Source: CAYGXH01 sp964354485 (lineage in GTDB: Bacteria > Bacteroidota > Ignavibacteria > UBA10030 > SZUA-254). Taken from it: 16,201 nt of DNA. This document shows positions 6,895-14,281 of this stretch, piece by piece. Every line of letters begins with the position of its first letter. The stretch's first letter is position 1. The stretch is from positions 1-16,201 of the forward strand of contig CAYGZY010000125.1 in NCBI GenBank assembly GCA_964354485.1, read 5' to 3'. Position numbers and translations under genes: made by a program. The notes under the pieces are model-generated. The model ran no database searches. It was not told where the DNA came from and saw nothing but the letters and a program-made list of their open reading frames with translations.

Positions 6895-7671
6895 ATGCAA
6901 ACACTGCGCCGTTTATTTTCTCGACTAAGGAGAATCATCGGCGCCGGTGAGGCGGAGCGCCCGGCAGAAATCGATTTCCGCCGCCTTGCTGATGTCCTTC
7001 AATATAAAATCAGGGATGAAAGAATATTTTACGAAGCGCTTTCCCACCGCTCTTATCTCCAGGTGAGTAATCACAATGACGCGCTCTCCAACGAACGACT
7101 TGAATTTCTCGGCGATTCCGTCCTCAACCTGGCCGTCGGTGAGTACCTCTTCAACCATATGACCGATGCTAATGAAGGAGACCTTACGGTAATACGATCG
7201 AGATTCGTTAACAGAAATGCTCTCAGCAAGATTGCGCATGAACTGGGACTCATGAATTTCGTCCTCATGAGTCCGGGAGCAGCACAGGTCCCCGACCGCG
7301 GACTGGAGACTATCCTTTCCGATGCATATGAGGCGATCGTCGGTGCTCTATACGTCGACGGCGGATACCGTGAAGCGGAGAAATTCGTCGAGAGATCGCT
7401 TCTTACATCTCTCCAACGCGGGGTACTGAAAGTCGATGATGATAACTTCAAGAGCCAGCTCCTCGAACGCGCTCAGGCATGCGGTTACGGAATCCCGCGC
7501 TATGCAACTGTTCATGAGACCGGTCCTGATCACGATCGGACTTTTACTGTGGAAGTATTCATAGGAAATGATTCTTACGGAAAAGGAAGCGGGAAGAATA
7601 AGAAGGCTGCAGAACAGGGTGCAGCCCGAAAAGCGCTGGAAGTCTTCAATCCCGAGAAAGAGAACGGATGA
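6895..7671 (+). CDS. rnc: Ribonuclease III
   Basis: RNase III cleaves double-stranded RNA in rRNA and mRNA processing. The 258-residue protein has the signature NERLEFLGDSVL at residues 66-77, with metal ligands Glu70, Asp74, Asp143 and Glu146 in the expected places (LSDAYEAIVG). A double-stranded RNA-binding domain runs from about residue 183 to 252 and ends with the GSGKNKKAAEQGAARKAL motif. A basic N-terminal tail of about 25 residues precedes the nuclease domain. Following fabF is the usual position in Chlorobi/Ignavibacteria and several other phyla. Its stop overlaps the next gene's start in an ATGA. Confidence 0.96.
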   Translation: MQTLRRLFSRLRRIIGAGEAERPAEIDFRRLADVLQYKIRDERIFYEALSHRSYLQVSNHNDALSNERLEFLGDSVLNLAVGEYLFNHMTDANEGDLTVIRSRFVNRNALSKIAHELGLMNFVLMSPGAAQVPDRGLETILSDAYEAIVGALYVDGGYREAEKFVERSLLTSLQRGVLKVDDDNFKSQLLERAQACGYGIPRYATVHETGPDHDRTFTVEVFIGNDSYGKGSGKNKKAAEQGAARKALEVFNPEKENG

Positions 7672-8081
7672 AAAAACTCGCCGACCGTGAGATCGCATCC
7701 ATCCTTCGGACGGCAAAAACGATAGCAGTCGTAGGCGCTTCTGATAATCCTTCCCGTGATAGTTATTCAATCATGAACTTTCTCTTAAAACATCGGTATA
7801 CCGTCATTCCGGTTAATCCTAATTATCAGTCGGTTCTGGGACTGCAATGCCATCCTTCTCTCAGCGACATTCAGGGAGAGATTGATATTGTTGATATTTT
7901 CCGACGACCGGATGAAGTGCCTTCCATTGTGGAGGATGCCATCCGCGTAAAGGCAAAAACGGTGTGGATGCAATTGGGCGCTTACAATGAAGCCGCGGCA
8001 GAACGAGCCGCTCAAGCCGGATTGGATGTGATATCCCATCGATGTATCAAGGTGGATTATCTGTCATTAATTGGCTCCTAA
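7668..8081 (+). CDS. CoA-binding domain protein (YccU-like)
   Basis: The 137-residue protein is a single Rossmann-like CoA_binding domain: TIAVVGASDNPSRDSY at residues 18-33, YTVIPVNPNY (44-53), DIVDIFRRPDEVP (73-85), KTVWMQLGAYNE (97-108) and a terminal GLDVISHRCIKVDY (118-131). It resembles E. coli YccU and the N-terminal part of acyl-CoA/succinyl-CoA synthetase-like proteins, but it has no catalytic domain. Family members bind CoA or a related nucleotide; a physiological role is not established. It overlaps the rnc stop (ATGA), which implies translational coupling. Confidence 0.9.
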   Translation: MKKLADREIASILRTAKTIAVVGASDNPSRDSYSIMNFLLKHRYTVIPVNPNYQSVLGLQCHPSLSDIQGEIDIVDIFRRPDEVPSIVEDAIRVKAKTVWMQLGAYNEAAAERAAQAGLDVISHRCIKVDYLSLIGS

Positions 8082-8092
8082 GAATCTTCCGC

Positions 8093-9418
8093 ATGCGATT
8101 TCTTTACATAATTCTCGCTCTCTGGAGGTTTTCCCTCTTCGGGTACCAAAGCCCGGAGATGTCCGATACGAATCAAGTGAAATCGGATTCACTCTACCGC
8201 GTTGAATCAGTAATGGTTGTCGGCAACGAGGAGACTAAAGAATTTGTCATTCTCAGGGAGATGTCGCTGCAGCCCGGTGAACGCATAACAGAAGAACTGG
8301 TGGCTTACGATCAGAACAGAATATACAGCCTCGGATTGTTCAACAGGGTTGTCATACATGTTGTGCCCGCTTCGGAAGAAAAAGCAAATCTCATCGTCGA
8401 AGTAAGCGAGCGGTGGTATATTTTTCCGTTTCCGATTTTTGGTATCAGGGATCGTGACTGGAAAAAAGTGTACTTCGGAGGAGGGCTGCTGCATTCAAAT
8501 TTCCGCGGGCGCAATGAAAAACTCTATGCTACAATTATCCTCGGCTATGACCCATCCTTTGCAGTTTCGTACCGCAATCCTTTTTTAGTGAATGACGGCT
8601 CTTATCAGTTCGATACGCGTTTTGCCTATGATAAAATCCGTAACCGGAGTATTAGCGCACAGGCCGGCGGCGAAAACTTTAACGAACAGCACATCTCGTT
8701 CATGGTCAGCTTCGGGAGGCGCTTCGGGATTAACCATGCAGTATGGGTAACAGCAGGCGGCGAGATGGTCAAGGTTTCATCTTACCAGCCGGGAAGAACG
8801 ATATCATCCGATGGCAAAGATATTTATCCGTTCGGGGCTGTCAGCTATACGTACGATACGCGCGATCTCTTTGAATATCCGACAATGGGATCTTTCTTTC
8901 GCATCGGTGCGAGGAAATACGGATTGCCGGGGAATGACATCGATATAGTGCGGTATGCAACTGATTTTCGTCATTACCGCCCGCTCATTTCGTCGTTGGT
9001 TCTTACGGGCAGGCTTTTCACCGATTGGGCCGCGGCAGGCCGTACACCCAGTTACAACCGCGTGTATCTGGGATACACAGAGCGTATCCGCGGTCACTTT
9101 AAGGATGTAAGAGAGGGAGAAAATTTATTCGGTATTTCCACTGAATTGCACTATCCGCTCTTCACCCCCGTGTATTACACGGTCGATTACTTCCCGCCGG
9201 AGTTCCGCATTCTCAAGTTCGGTGTCATTGCAGCTCTCTTCGCAGACGCGGGAACCGTCTGGTTCCGCGGTGAACCTTTAGCGCTCAACACATTTACAAA
9301 AGGATACGGCGCCGGCATTCACCTGCTGTTGCCGTATAGTATCGTCCTACGTGTGGACTATGCATGGAATGAAGTTCGTCGCGGTGAATTCATTATTGAT
9401 CTCGGGACATCGTTTTGA
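8093..9418 (+). CDS. Omp85/BamA-like outer membrane protein with a single POTRA domain
   Basis: I chose the ATG at 8093 (441 residues) because it gives a hydrophobic signal peptide (MRFLYIILALWRFSLFG). The frame is open back to an ATG at 8042, which would add 17 residues in front of the signal and overlap the preceding gene by 40 bases. Residues 35-107 look like one POTRA domain (YRVESVMVVGNEETKEFVILREM, then an RIYSLGLFNRVVIHV helix-strand). The rest has the alternating, glycine- and aromatic-rich pattern of a beta-barrel (surface antigen/Omp85 domain) and ends in phenylalanine (IIDLGTSF), as outer-membrane barrels often do. BamA usually has five POTRA domains and TamA three, so this is a shorter, separate member. 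Its role could be outer-membrane protein or lipid assembly; this is inference. Confidence 0.8.
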   Translation: MRFLYIILALWRFSLFGYQSPEMSDTNQVKSDSLYRVESVMVVGNEETKEFVILREMSLQPGERITEELVAYDQNRIYSLGLFNRVVIHVVPASEEKANLIVEVSERWYIFPFPIFGIRDRDWKKVYFGGGLLHSNFRGRNEKLYATIILGYDPSFAVSYRNPFLVNDGSYQFDTRFAYDKIRNRSISAQAGGENFNEQHISFMVSFGRRFGINHAVWVTAGGEMVKVSSYQPGRTISSDGKDIYPFGAVSYTYDTRDLFEYPTMGSFFRIGARKYGLPGNDIDIVRYATDFRHYRPLISSLVLTGRLFTDWAAAGRTPSYNRVYLGYTERIRGHFKDVREGENLFGISTELHYPLFTPVYYTVDYFPPEFRILKFGVIAALFADAGTVWFRGEPLALNTFTKGYGAGIHLLLPYSIVLRVDYAWNEVRRGEFIIDLGTSF

Positions 9419-9461
9419 AACGACATAATTACATCCATTTTTTTTAATCTGATACATCTCT

Positions 9462-10166
9462 ATGGATTACTTCTACACTCCGCCGGAGAAAATCATCGAT
9501 CGGTCTGTCACCATCGGCGGCGAGGAGTTCACACATCTTACTCATGTCATGAGGAAGAAGCAGGGAGATCTTATCCGCGTCGTTGACGGACAGGGGAATG
9601 CTTACGATGTTCTGCTTAATGAGGTCGGTAAGAAAATAGCGGCGGGCGAAATATTAAAATCATATATTAACCACAACGAATCCGTAATTTCGTTAACGCT
9701 TGGTGTGGGCATACTCAAGAATCCTTCGAAATTTGATTTCCTTGTAGAGAAAGTAACCGAACTTGGAGTTCATACCATAGTTCCGCTCCTGACTGCCCGC
9801 ACGATACCTCTGCATGCGAAGACTGATCGTTGGCAAAAACTTGCGTTGGCCGCAATGAAACAGTGCGGACGATCTTACCTTCCGCGTATTCAGCGTCTTA
9901 CTAGTCTAAGTGAATTTCTCGGGGAGTGTGAACCGGTTCATCTCAAGCTTGTCGCGCATGAACAGGAAGGCGGTGTCACCGCAGTGAAGCAGTTTTTAAA
10001 CGCTTCAGTGCAGTCTGTTGCCATTTTAATCGGACCTGAAGGGGGATTTGAAGATGGAGAAATTGCTCAATGCCGCAGTGTAGGGTATGTCCCTGTCTAT
10101 TTTGGAGGCAAGCGTCTTCGAACGGAAACGGCGGCGATCGTTGCTGCAGCTTCTGTCCTTCTCTGA
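9462..10166 (+). CDS. rsmE: 16S rRNA (uracil1498-N3)-methyltransferase RsmE
   Basis: RsmE uses S-adenosylmethionine to methylate U1498 of 16S rRNA. The 234-residue SPOUT-class protein has the N-terminal PUA-like region ending in VVDGQGNAYDV (about residues 40-50), the segment KFDFLVEKVTELGV (90-103), AMKQCGRS (131-138), and the knotted cofactor-binding motifs LIGPEGGF (189-196) and RLRTETA (218-224). Length is typical. A 43-base gap containing a run of eight T (9438-9445) separates it from the Omp85-like gene, and no Shine-Dalgarno sequence is evident. It faces the hut/folate operon tail to tail. Confidence 0.94.
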   Translation: MDYFYTPPEKIIDRSVTIGGEEFTHLTHVMRKKQGDLIRVVDGQGNAYDVLLNEVGKKIAAGEILKSYINHNESVISLTLGVGILKNPSKFDFLVEKVTELGVHTIVPLLTARTIPLHAKTDRWQKLALAAMKQCGRSYLPRIQRLTSLSEFLGECEPVHLKLVAHEQEGGVTAVKQFLNASVQSVAILIGPEGGFEDGEIAQCRSVGYVPVYFGGKRLRTETAAIVAAASVLL

Positions 10167-10179
10167 ATACAACGGATCG

Positions 10180-10198
10180 GCAGCGGTATACTGCTTTT
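10180..10198 (+). terminator. Weak candidate terminator after rsmE
   Basis: In the 71-base gap between the convergent rsmE and cyclodeaminase genes, GCAG (10180-10183) and CTGC (10191-10194) can pair around a seven-base loop and are followed directly by TTTT. The stem is only four pairs, so this is a weak candidate. It is listed because a stop is expected at this convergent junction and nothing stronger is visible. Confidence 0.25.
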
Positions 10199-10237
10199 CC
10201 CGTTACTGATGTAAAGAAAGAAAGTTTCGGTTCCCTC

Positions 10238-10870
10238 TCATGCGGGGGTCATTTTATTTCTCACAATTTCCCGAATTTCATCCGCTTTCATCTTACAGCT
10301 TCGAAGTATAGAGATTACTTCATCGGCGTGCCATCCGACGAACTCAGAATCGTTAATCCCGCTGAGGTTAATCTGCACGTTGAGTGCGGCCCCTTCGGCG
10401 GCAGCGTACAGCATGAGAGCGCTCACGCCGGCATCGCTTACAGAATTTACGTTTCCCTTTTCCGCTACAACTTTTGCCAGTGCAAGTCCGTCGACTGTGT
10501 GTTTCATTACGCGTAGCGGAACCAGCGTTGCTTCCTTCGTTGCTTCCTGAATTGCCGCGGTGCGTAGGGCTTTCTGATCATCGGTTTCTTTAGGTAATGA
10601 GAATGCTTCCATTACCTTGTTGAAAGCCTCGGTATCGCGTACGATGAGATCAGTAAATGTCTTCCGCAGTTCCTCTGTTTTTGCAAGAATCGTTTTCATT
10701 TCTTGTTCCACCCCAGCGTATTTTTTCTTTCCGGCTGTCAGGTTGCACACCATCGAGGTCAGCGCCGCGCCAAGTGCGCCGGCCAGCGCTGCAACACTGC
10801 CGCCTCCCGGGGCGGGTGAAGTTGATGTAAGTTCGTCGAGAAATTCTGTGATCCTTAAATTGGTAAGCAT
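10238..10870 (-). CDS. Formiminotetrahydrofolate cyclodeaminase family protein (FTCD_C)
   Basis: The 210-residue, mostly helical protein has the family motif PAPGGGSVAALAGALGAAL starting at residue 19, then a long helical body and the segment NVNSVSDAGVSALMLYAAAEGAALNVQINL that matches the cyclodeaminase domain of FTCD. It would convert 5-formimino-tetrahydrofolate to 5,10-methenyl-tetrahydrofolate with release of ammonia. In mammals this activity is fused to the formiminotransferase; here it is a separate gene nine bases after that gene, which strongly supports the pairing. AAGGAG precedes the ATG with a seven-base spacer. Free-standing relatives in other bacteria (FchA) act in one-carbon metabolism, so a broader role is possible. 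Confidence 0.88.
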   Translation of the reverse strand: MLTNLRITEFLDELTSTSPAPGGGSVAALAGALGAALTSMVCNLTAGKKKYAGVEQEMKTILAKTEELRKTFTDLIVRDTEAFNKVMEAFSLPKETDDQKALRTAAIQEATKEATLVPLRVMKHTVDGLALAKVVAEKGNVNSVSDAGVSALMLYAAAEGAALNVQINLSGINDSEFVGWHADEVISILRSCKMKADEIREIVRNKMTPA

Positions 10871-10879
10871 GGGAGCTCC

Positions 10880-11884
10880 TTAAATCATGTGTTCGATAAT
10901 TTTTTTCTTAGGATCAAATCGCTCAAGCTGACTCAGACCGAGAGCCTCTATAGCTCGGGCGATGTATTGCTCTTCCTTCATGTTCTGTATGTCCTCACGC
11001 ACATAGAATTTTCCTGCCATTACTAAAGCTTCCTTTGGAATTAGACCTACAACCTCGCTTCCGGTCACGTTCATGCCGAGTTTCTGCGCTTCTTTCCGTA
11101 CTTCTTCGAATGCAACGTGAGGGGGCGTGATCTCGTAGTTAGTGAGGTTGATCGAAACCTGCGCGATCTTAAAACGTTCAAGGAAGACGCCCATCGCTTT
11201 CACGGCTTTCAGACTGCCCGGCACCTTCGTCGTCCGTCCGGCTTTGTCCTTGACAGTACGTCCGCTCTCGCGTATGCGGAGTGCAATTTCATGTGCAATA
11301 TTTTTATCGTCGGAAGTTATATTCACATTGTATGCGATGAGAAACACCCGCGCACCTGTGACCGTCGCGCCTGACCTGGCGTTGAATCGGGCTTGTCCGA
11401 AATCCGGTTTCCATGCAGGATCTTTCAGTTTTTCGGCGAGCCCTTCATACTCTCCTTTCCGTATGTTGGCGAGGTTCGCTCGTTCCGGCACGTTTGCCGC
11501 TTCCTCGTACAGATAAACGGGAATCTCCAATTCTTTTGCGACGCGCCTTCCGAAATCGTTGGCAAGTTTCACGCAATCAGCCATTGTGACTCCCGAGATC
11601 GGGATGAAGGGTACAACATCTGTTGCTCCCATCCGGGGATGTTCTCCCTTGTGCTTCGTCATATCGATAAGCTGTGCGGCAGTTTTGGTTGCCTGAAAAG
11701 CTGCCTCCGCAACCCCTGCCGGCTCTCCGACGAATGTCACAACACAGCGGTTATAGTCCTTGTCCGGTTCAACGCTGAGAAGCTTTACCTCGTTAACTGC
11801 TCCGATGCTCTGAGCAATTTGATCGATGACGGCTGTATCGCGCCCTTCGCTAAAATTTGGTACACACTCGACGAGTTGCCTCAT
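10880..11884 (-). CDS. ftcD: Glutamate formimidoyltransferase
   Basis: This enzyme moves the formimino group of N-formimino-L-glutamate, from histidine breakdown, to tetrahydrofolate and releases glutamate. The 334-residue protein starts with the characteristic QLVECVPNFSEGRD, has DYNRCVVTFVGEP at residues 43-55 and the catalytic-site segment KHKGEHPRMGATDVVPFIP with His82. The second subdomain includes QVSINLTNYEITPPHVAFEEV and GSEVVGLIPKEAL. It ends with a basic FDPKKKIIEHMI tail. It lies between hutI (98 bases upstream) and the cyclodeaminase gene (nine bases downstream), a coherent pathway order. Confidence 0.94.
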   Translation of the reverse strand: MRQLVECVPNFSEGRDTAVIDQIAQSIGAVNEVKLLSVEPDKDYNRCVVTFVGEPAGVAEAAFQATKTAAQLIDMTKHKGEHPRMGATDVVPFIPISGVTMADCVKLANDFGRRVAKELEIPVYLYEEAANVPERANLANIRKGEYEGLAEKLKDPAWKPDFGQARFNARSGATVTGARVFLIAYNVNITSDDKNIAHEIALRIRESGRTVKDKAGRTTKVPGSLKAVKAMGVFLERFKIAQVSINLTNYEITPPHVAFEEVRKEAQKLGMNVTGSEVVGLIPKEALVMAGKFYVREDIQNMKEEQYIARAIEALGLSQLERFDPKKKIIEHMI

Positions 11885-11982
11885 AGGTATTCCGATATTG
11901 GTTTAACATGATTATTCTGCTCTGCTTCTCTTGCGCAGATCATTGAATATGCAGATATTCTCTCATCGGCAGGCGGCTGAAT

Positions 11983-13227
11983 TCAGAATTCAAGAACAAT
12001 CCCGCGTTTTACCACCTTCACGACGAAGTTTTCACCAAAGTGGTAGGGTAAAAATTTATAGTTCGGAATATCGAGAACGATAAGGTCTGCTTTTTTCCCT
12101 TTCTCGATACTGCCGATTTCATGTGAAAGTCCGATTGCCGCCGCCGCGTTAAGCGTGGAAGCAGCGATTGTCTCTTCCGGGGATAAATTCATCTGTGTGC
12201 ATGCGATTGTCATCATCATAGGCATGCTGTACGACATGCAGGAACCCGGATTGAAATCTGTTGCAATCGCGACAGTCGCGCCGCTTTCGATTAGCTTCCT
12301 CGCGGGTGCATACCTGTGATTGAGAAAAAACGATACACCGGGGAGGAGTGTCGCAACAACTCCGGTTTTTGCAAGCGCTCTGATGCCGGTATCACTGATA
12401 TGTTCGAGGTGATCAACAGATACGGCTCCGATTTCTGCCGCCAGTTCTGCACCTCCACAGGATGAAAGCTCATCGCCGTGAAGTTTTGCCTGCATGCCGT
12501 GTTTTATTCCGGCCTGCAGTATTCTCCGGCATTCGTCGACGCTAAAATAGCCTTCCTCGCAAAACGCATCGCAGAAGAGCGCGAGTTTTTTTTTGCCGAT
12601 GTAGGGAATCATTGTATTAATGACATCGTTAACGAAGGAACCTTTATCCGTTTTATACTCCGGTGGCACTGTATGAGCGCCAAGGAATGTCGGAACGATG
12701 GAGATCACTTCTTCCTTGCCGAGCTCGGTGATTGCTTCGAGAATTTTGACTTCATTCTCCATGTTGAGACCGTATCCGCTCTTGATCTCAACGGTCGTTG
12801 TACCATGACGGAGAAGTTGAGTAAGGCGGTGACGCGCCTCTTTTTTTAAATCTTTTTTCTGCATGCTGCGTACCTGCGTCACTGTACTGAGAATTCCTCC
12901 GCCTCTCGCGGCAATCTCCTGATAGGTCGCACCTGCACTCCTCATGGCAAATTCGTTCTCGCGGCTTCCACCGAAAAGCAGATGAGTATGAGAGTCAACA
13001 AACCCCGGCATCACTACGTTATCCCTGCAGTCGACGATATCGGCTTCCTTGATACTGCTCATGGAAAGTTCATCCATTTTCCCGCACCAGGAGATGGTTT
13101 CATCTTCTACGAGCACCGCAGCATTTTCAAGTATACCCAGGTTCTGCATGTCCTTGCCGGTTTTCACACGTTGGCCGTCCGCAGCAACGGTTACGAGCTG
13201 TTTGATGTTAATGAGAGCTAAATTCAC
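11983..13227 (-). CDS. hutI: Imidazolonepropionase
   Basis: HutI hydrolyses imidazolone-5-propionate to formiminoglutamate, the third step of histidine degradation. With a GTG start at 13227 the protein has 414 residues, the normal length, beginning MNLALINIKQLVTV. Amidohydrolase features are visible: metal-binding His80 and His82 in FVDSHTH, GAHTVPPEY with His185, KLHGDE with His250, VDHLEH (271-276) and Asp324 in ATDFNPGS. The frame stays open upstream for 92 more codons to 13503, but that part runs into the divergent hydrolase gene and across the predicted promoter and does not resemble HutI, so I reject it. Genes for HutH and HutU are not in the window. Confidence 0.93.
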   Translation of the reverse strand: MNLALINIKQLVTVAADGQRVKTGKDMQNLGILENAAVLVEDETISWCGKMDELSMSSIKEADIVDCRDNVVMPGFVDSHTHLLFGGSRENEFAMRSAGATYQEIAARGGGILSTVTQVRSMQKKDLKKEARHRLTQLLRHGTTTVEIKSGYGLNMENEVKILEAITELGKEEVISIVPTFLGAHTVPPEYKTDKGSFVNDVINTMIPYIGKKKLALFCDAFCEEGYFSVDECRRILQAGIKHGMQAKLHGDELSSCGGAELAAEIGAVSVDHLEHISDTGIRALAKTGVVATLLPGVSFFLNHRYAPARKLIESGATVAIATDFNPGSCMSYSMPMMMTIACTQMNLSPEETIAASTLNAAAAIGLSHEIGSIEKGKKADLIVLDIPNYKFLPYHFGENFVVKVVKRGIVLEF

Positions 13228-13264
13228 GAAATGGTCATCTATTGATGTTTGTCCTGTGGCATTC

Positions 13265-13295
13265 CAAAGATACTGAAAAACAGATTTTTTTCCAA
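13265..13295 (-). promoter_or_regulatory. Bacteroidota-type promoter for hutI
   Basis: Read on the minus strand, TTG (13295-13293) is followed after 20 bases by TATCTTTG (13272-13265), which fits the known Bacteroidota pattern of a -33 TTG and a -7 TAnnTTTG. Transcription would begin near 13258, giving a leader of about 30 bases before the GTG at 13227. The position between the divergent genes is right for a promoter. It also argues against the longer hutI reading frame, which would span it. Confidence 0.5.
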
Positions 13296-13320
13296 TTTTA
13301 TTTTCTCCGTATATTAATCC

Positions 13321-14214
13321 ATGTTCAGACAGGTACTTATTTTCGGTCTCATCCTTTTCTGCACCGGATGCCGTGAAACTGCTACTATCCTTACAGACGG
13401 AGAGGTCCGCAGGAGTGCAAATCTTGTTTCGGCAGAAACGTTGGCAATCCGCACAACTCCAGAGTGGGCGCTCTCCGATGTCACCATTATTAGTGATAAG
13501 CATGATACGGTCCGGGGGAGAGTGCGGCGGCCGCTGAATCGCAATTTCATGTATCCGGCTGCATTCCTCGTCGTGGGAATTGAAACCGGGAGGGAGGTCG
13601 TCGATATGATTGCAGGTTATGACAGCGTTATTGTCTTCGGTATAGACTACCCCTACAGCGGCACATTGGATTTTTCAGGCTGGAAGGGTTTAACGACGGT
13701 TCTTGCACTTCGATCCGTCGGATTCCGCAGTGTAGACCATATCGGTGTATCTCTCGACTGGCTCTCCTCGCTTCCTGAAATCGATACAAATAACATCTCA
13801 GTCATTACCGTCAGTTTCGGCGTCTTTGCAGGCGTTCCTGCGGCCGTAATGGACACACGTGTTGATCGGCTTGTCGTCGTTCAGGCGGGTGGCGGTCTCG
13901 AAACAATCCTCACTGCCAATGCAGAGAGACTGCACGCCTCCGTTCCACCATGGATTGCAGGATTTTTAGGAGGGAGGATTTTGGCTCCCTTCGAGCCGAA
14001 CAACTACATAGGGCGCTTTTCACCACGGCCGGTCCTACTTGTGAGCGGCGAATCGGACCGGCTTTTTCCATCATCGTCAATTCAATCGCTCTTCGACCAT
14101 GCTCGTGAACCCAAGGAGTGGATCCGGCATCGGAGCGGACATGTTGATCCGACAATGGAAAAATTGATCGCTGAGCTTGTCTCAATTGTCGGAAATAAAT
14201 TGTATCCGCGCTGA
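13321..14214 (+). CDS. Lipoprotein-like alpha/beta hydrolase
   Basis: The 297-residue protein begins with a short hydrophobic signal (MFRQVLIFGLILFCTGC); Cys17 may be lipidated, although the -3 residue is Cys rather than the usual Leu, so the lipobox is atypical. The rest fits a small alpha/beta hydrolase: a nucleophile elbow ITVSFGVFAG with Ser165, then LLVSGESDRLFP with Asp246 as likely acid, and RHRSGHVDP with His274. The first Gly of the usual GxSxG is Thr here. Substrate is unknown; an esterase or dienelactone-hydrolase-like activity is plausible. It is divergent from hutI with a 93-base gap. No Shine-Dalgarno sequence is seen, and a TATATT (13310-13315) so close to the ATG hints at a very short or absent leader. 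Confidence 0.7.
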   Translation: MFRQVLIFGLILFCTGCRETATILTDGEVRRSANLVSAETLAIRTTPEWALSDVTIISDKHDTVRGRVRRPLNRNFMYPAAFLVVGIETGREVVDMIAGYDSVIVFGIDYPYSGTLDFSGWKGLTTVLALRSVGFRSVDHIGVSLDWLSSLPEIDTNNISVITVSFGVFAGVPAAVMDTRVDRLVVVQAGGGLETILTANAERLHASVPPWIAGFLGGRILAPFEPNNYIGRFSPRPVLLVSGESDRLFPSSSIQSLFDHAREPKEWIRHRSGHVDPTMEKLIAELVSIVGNKLYPR

Positions 14215-14228
14215 TGCGTTGGTTGGAA

Positions 14229-14254
14229 CCGGAGTTATACTGACAACTGTCCGG
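14229..14254. terminator. Candidate bidirectional hairpin between convergent genes
   Basis: CCGGAGTT (14229-14236) can pair with AACT (14245-14248) and CCGG (14251-14254) around an eight-base loop, with a two-base bulge. It lies in the 67-base gap between the convergent hydrolase and acetyltransferase genes. No T-run follows on either strand, so it is not a textbook intrinsic terminator. Confidence 0.25.
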
Positions 14255-14281
14255 GATGAATAACTACTTCGCAGCTTCCCT

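Noticed and set aside
9410..9445. Short TCGTT/AACGA stem followed by eight T before rsmE, as a possible terminator
   Set aside because: The stem is only five pairs and the T-run begins 14 bases after it, so it does not form an intrinsic terminator.
10070..10516. 148-codon plus-strand frame spanning the end of rsmE and the end of the cyclodeaminase gene
   Set aside because: It overlaps two certain genes and its sequence has no family features.
11960..11995. Repeated GAATTC and GCAGAT words between hutI and ftcD
   Set aside because: They are short, low-information words; the possible GAATTC hairpin has a one-base loop and cannot form well.
13228..13503. N-terminal 92-codon extension of the hutI frame
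   Set aside because: It overlaps the divergent hydrolase gene, crosses the predicted hutI promoter and has no likeness to HutI; the GTG at 13227 gives the normal protein length.
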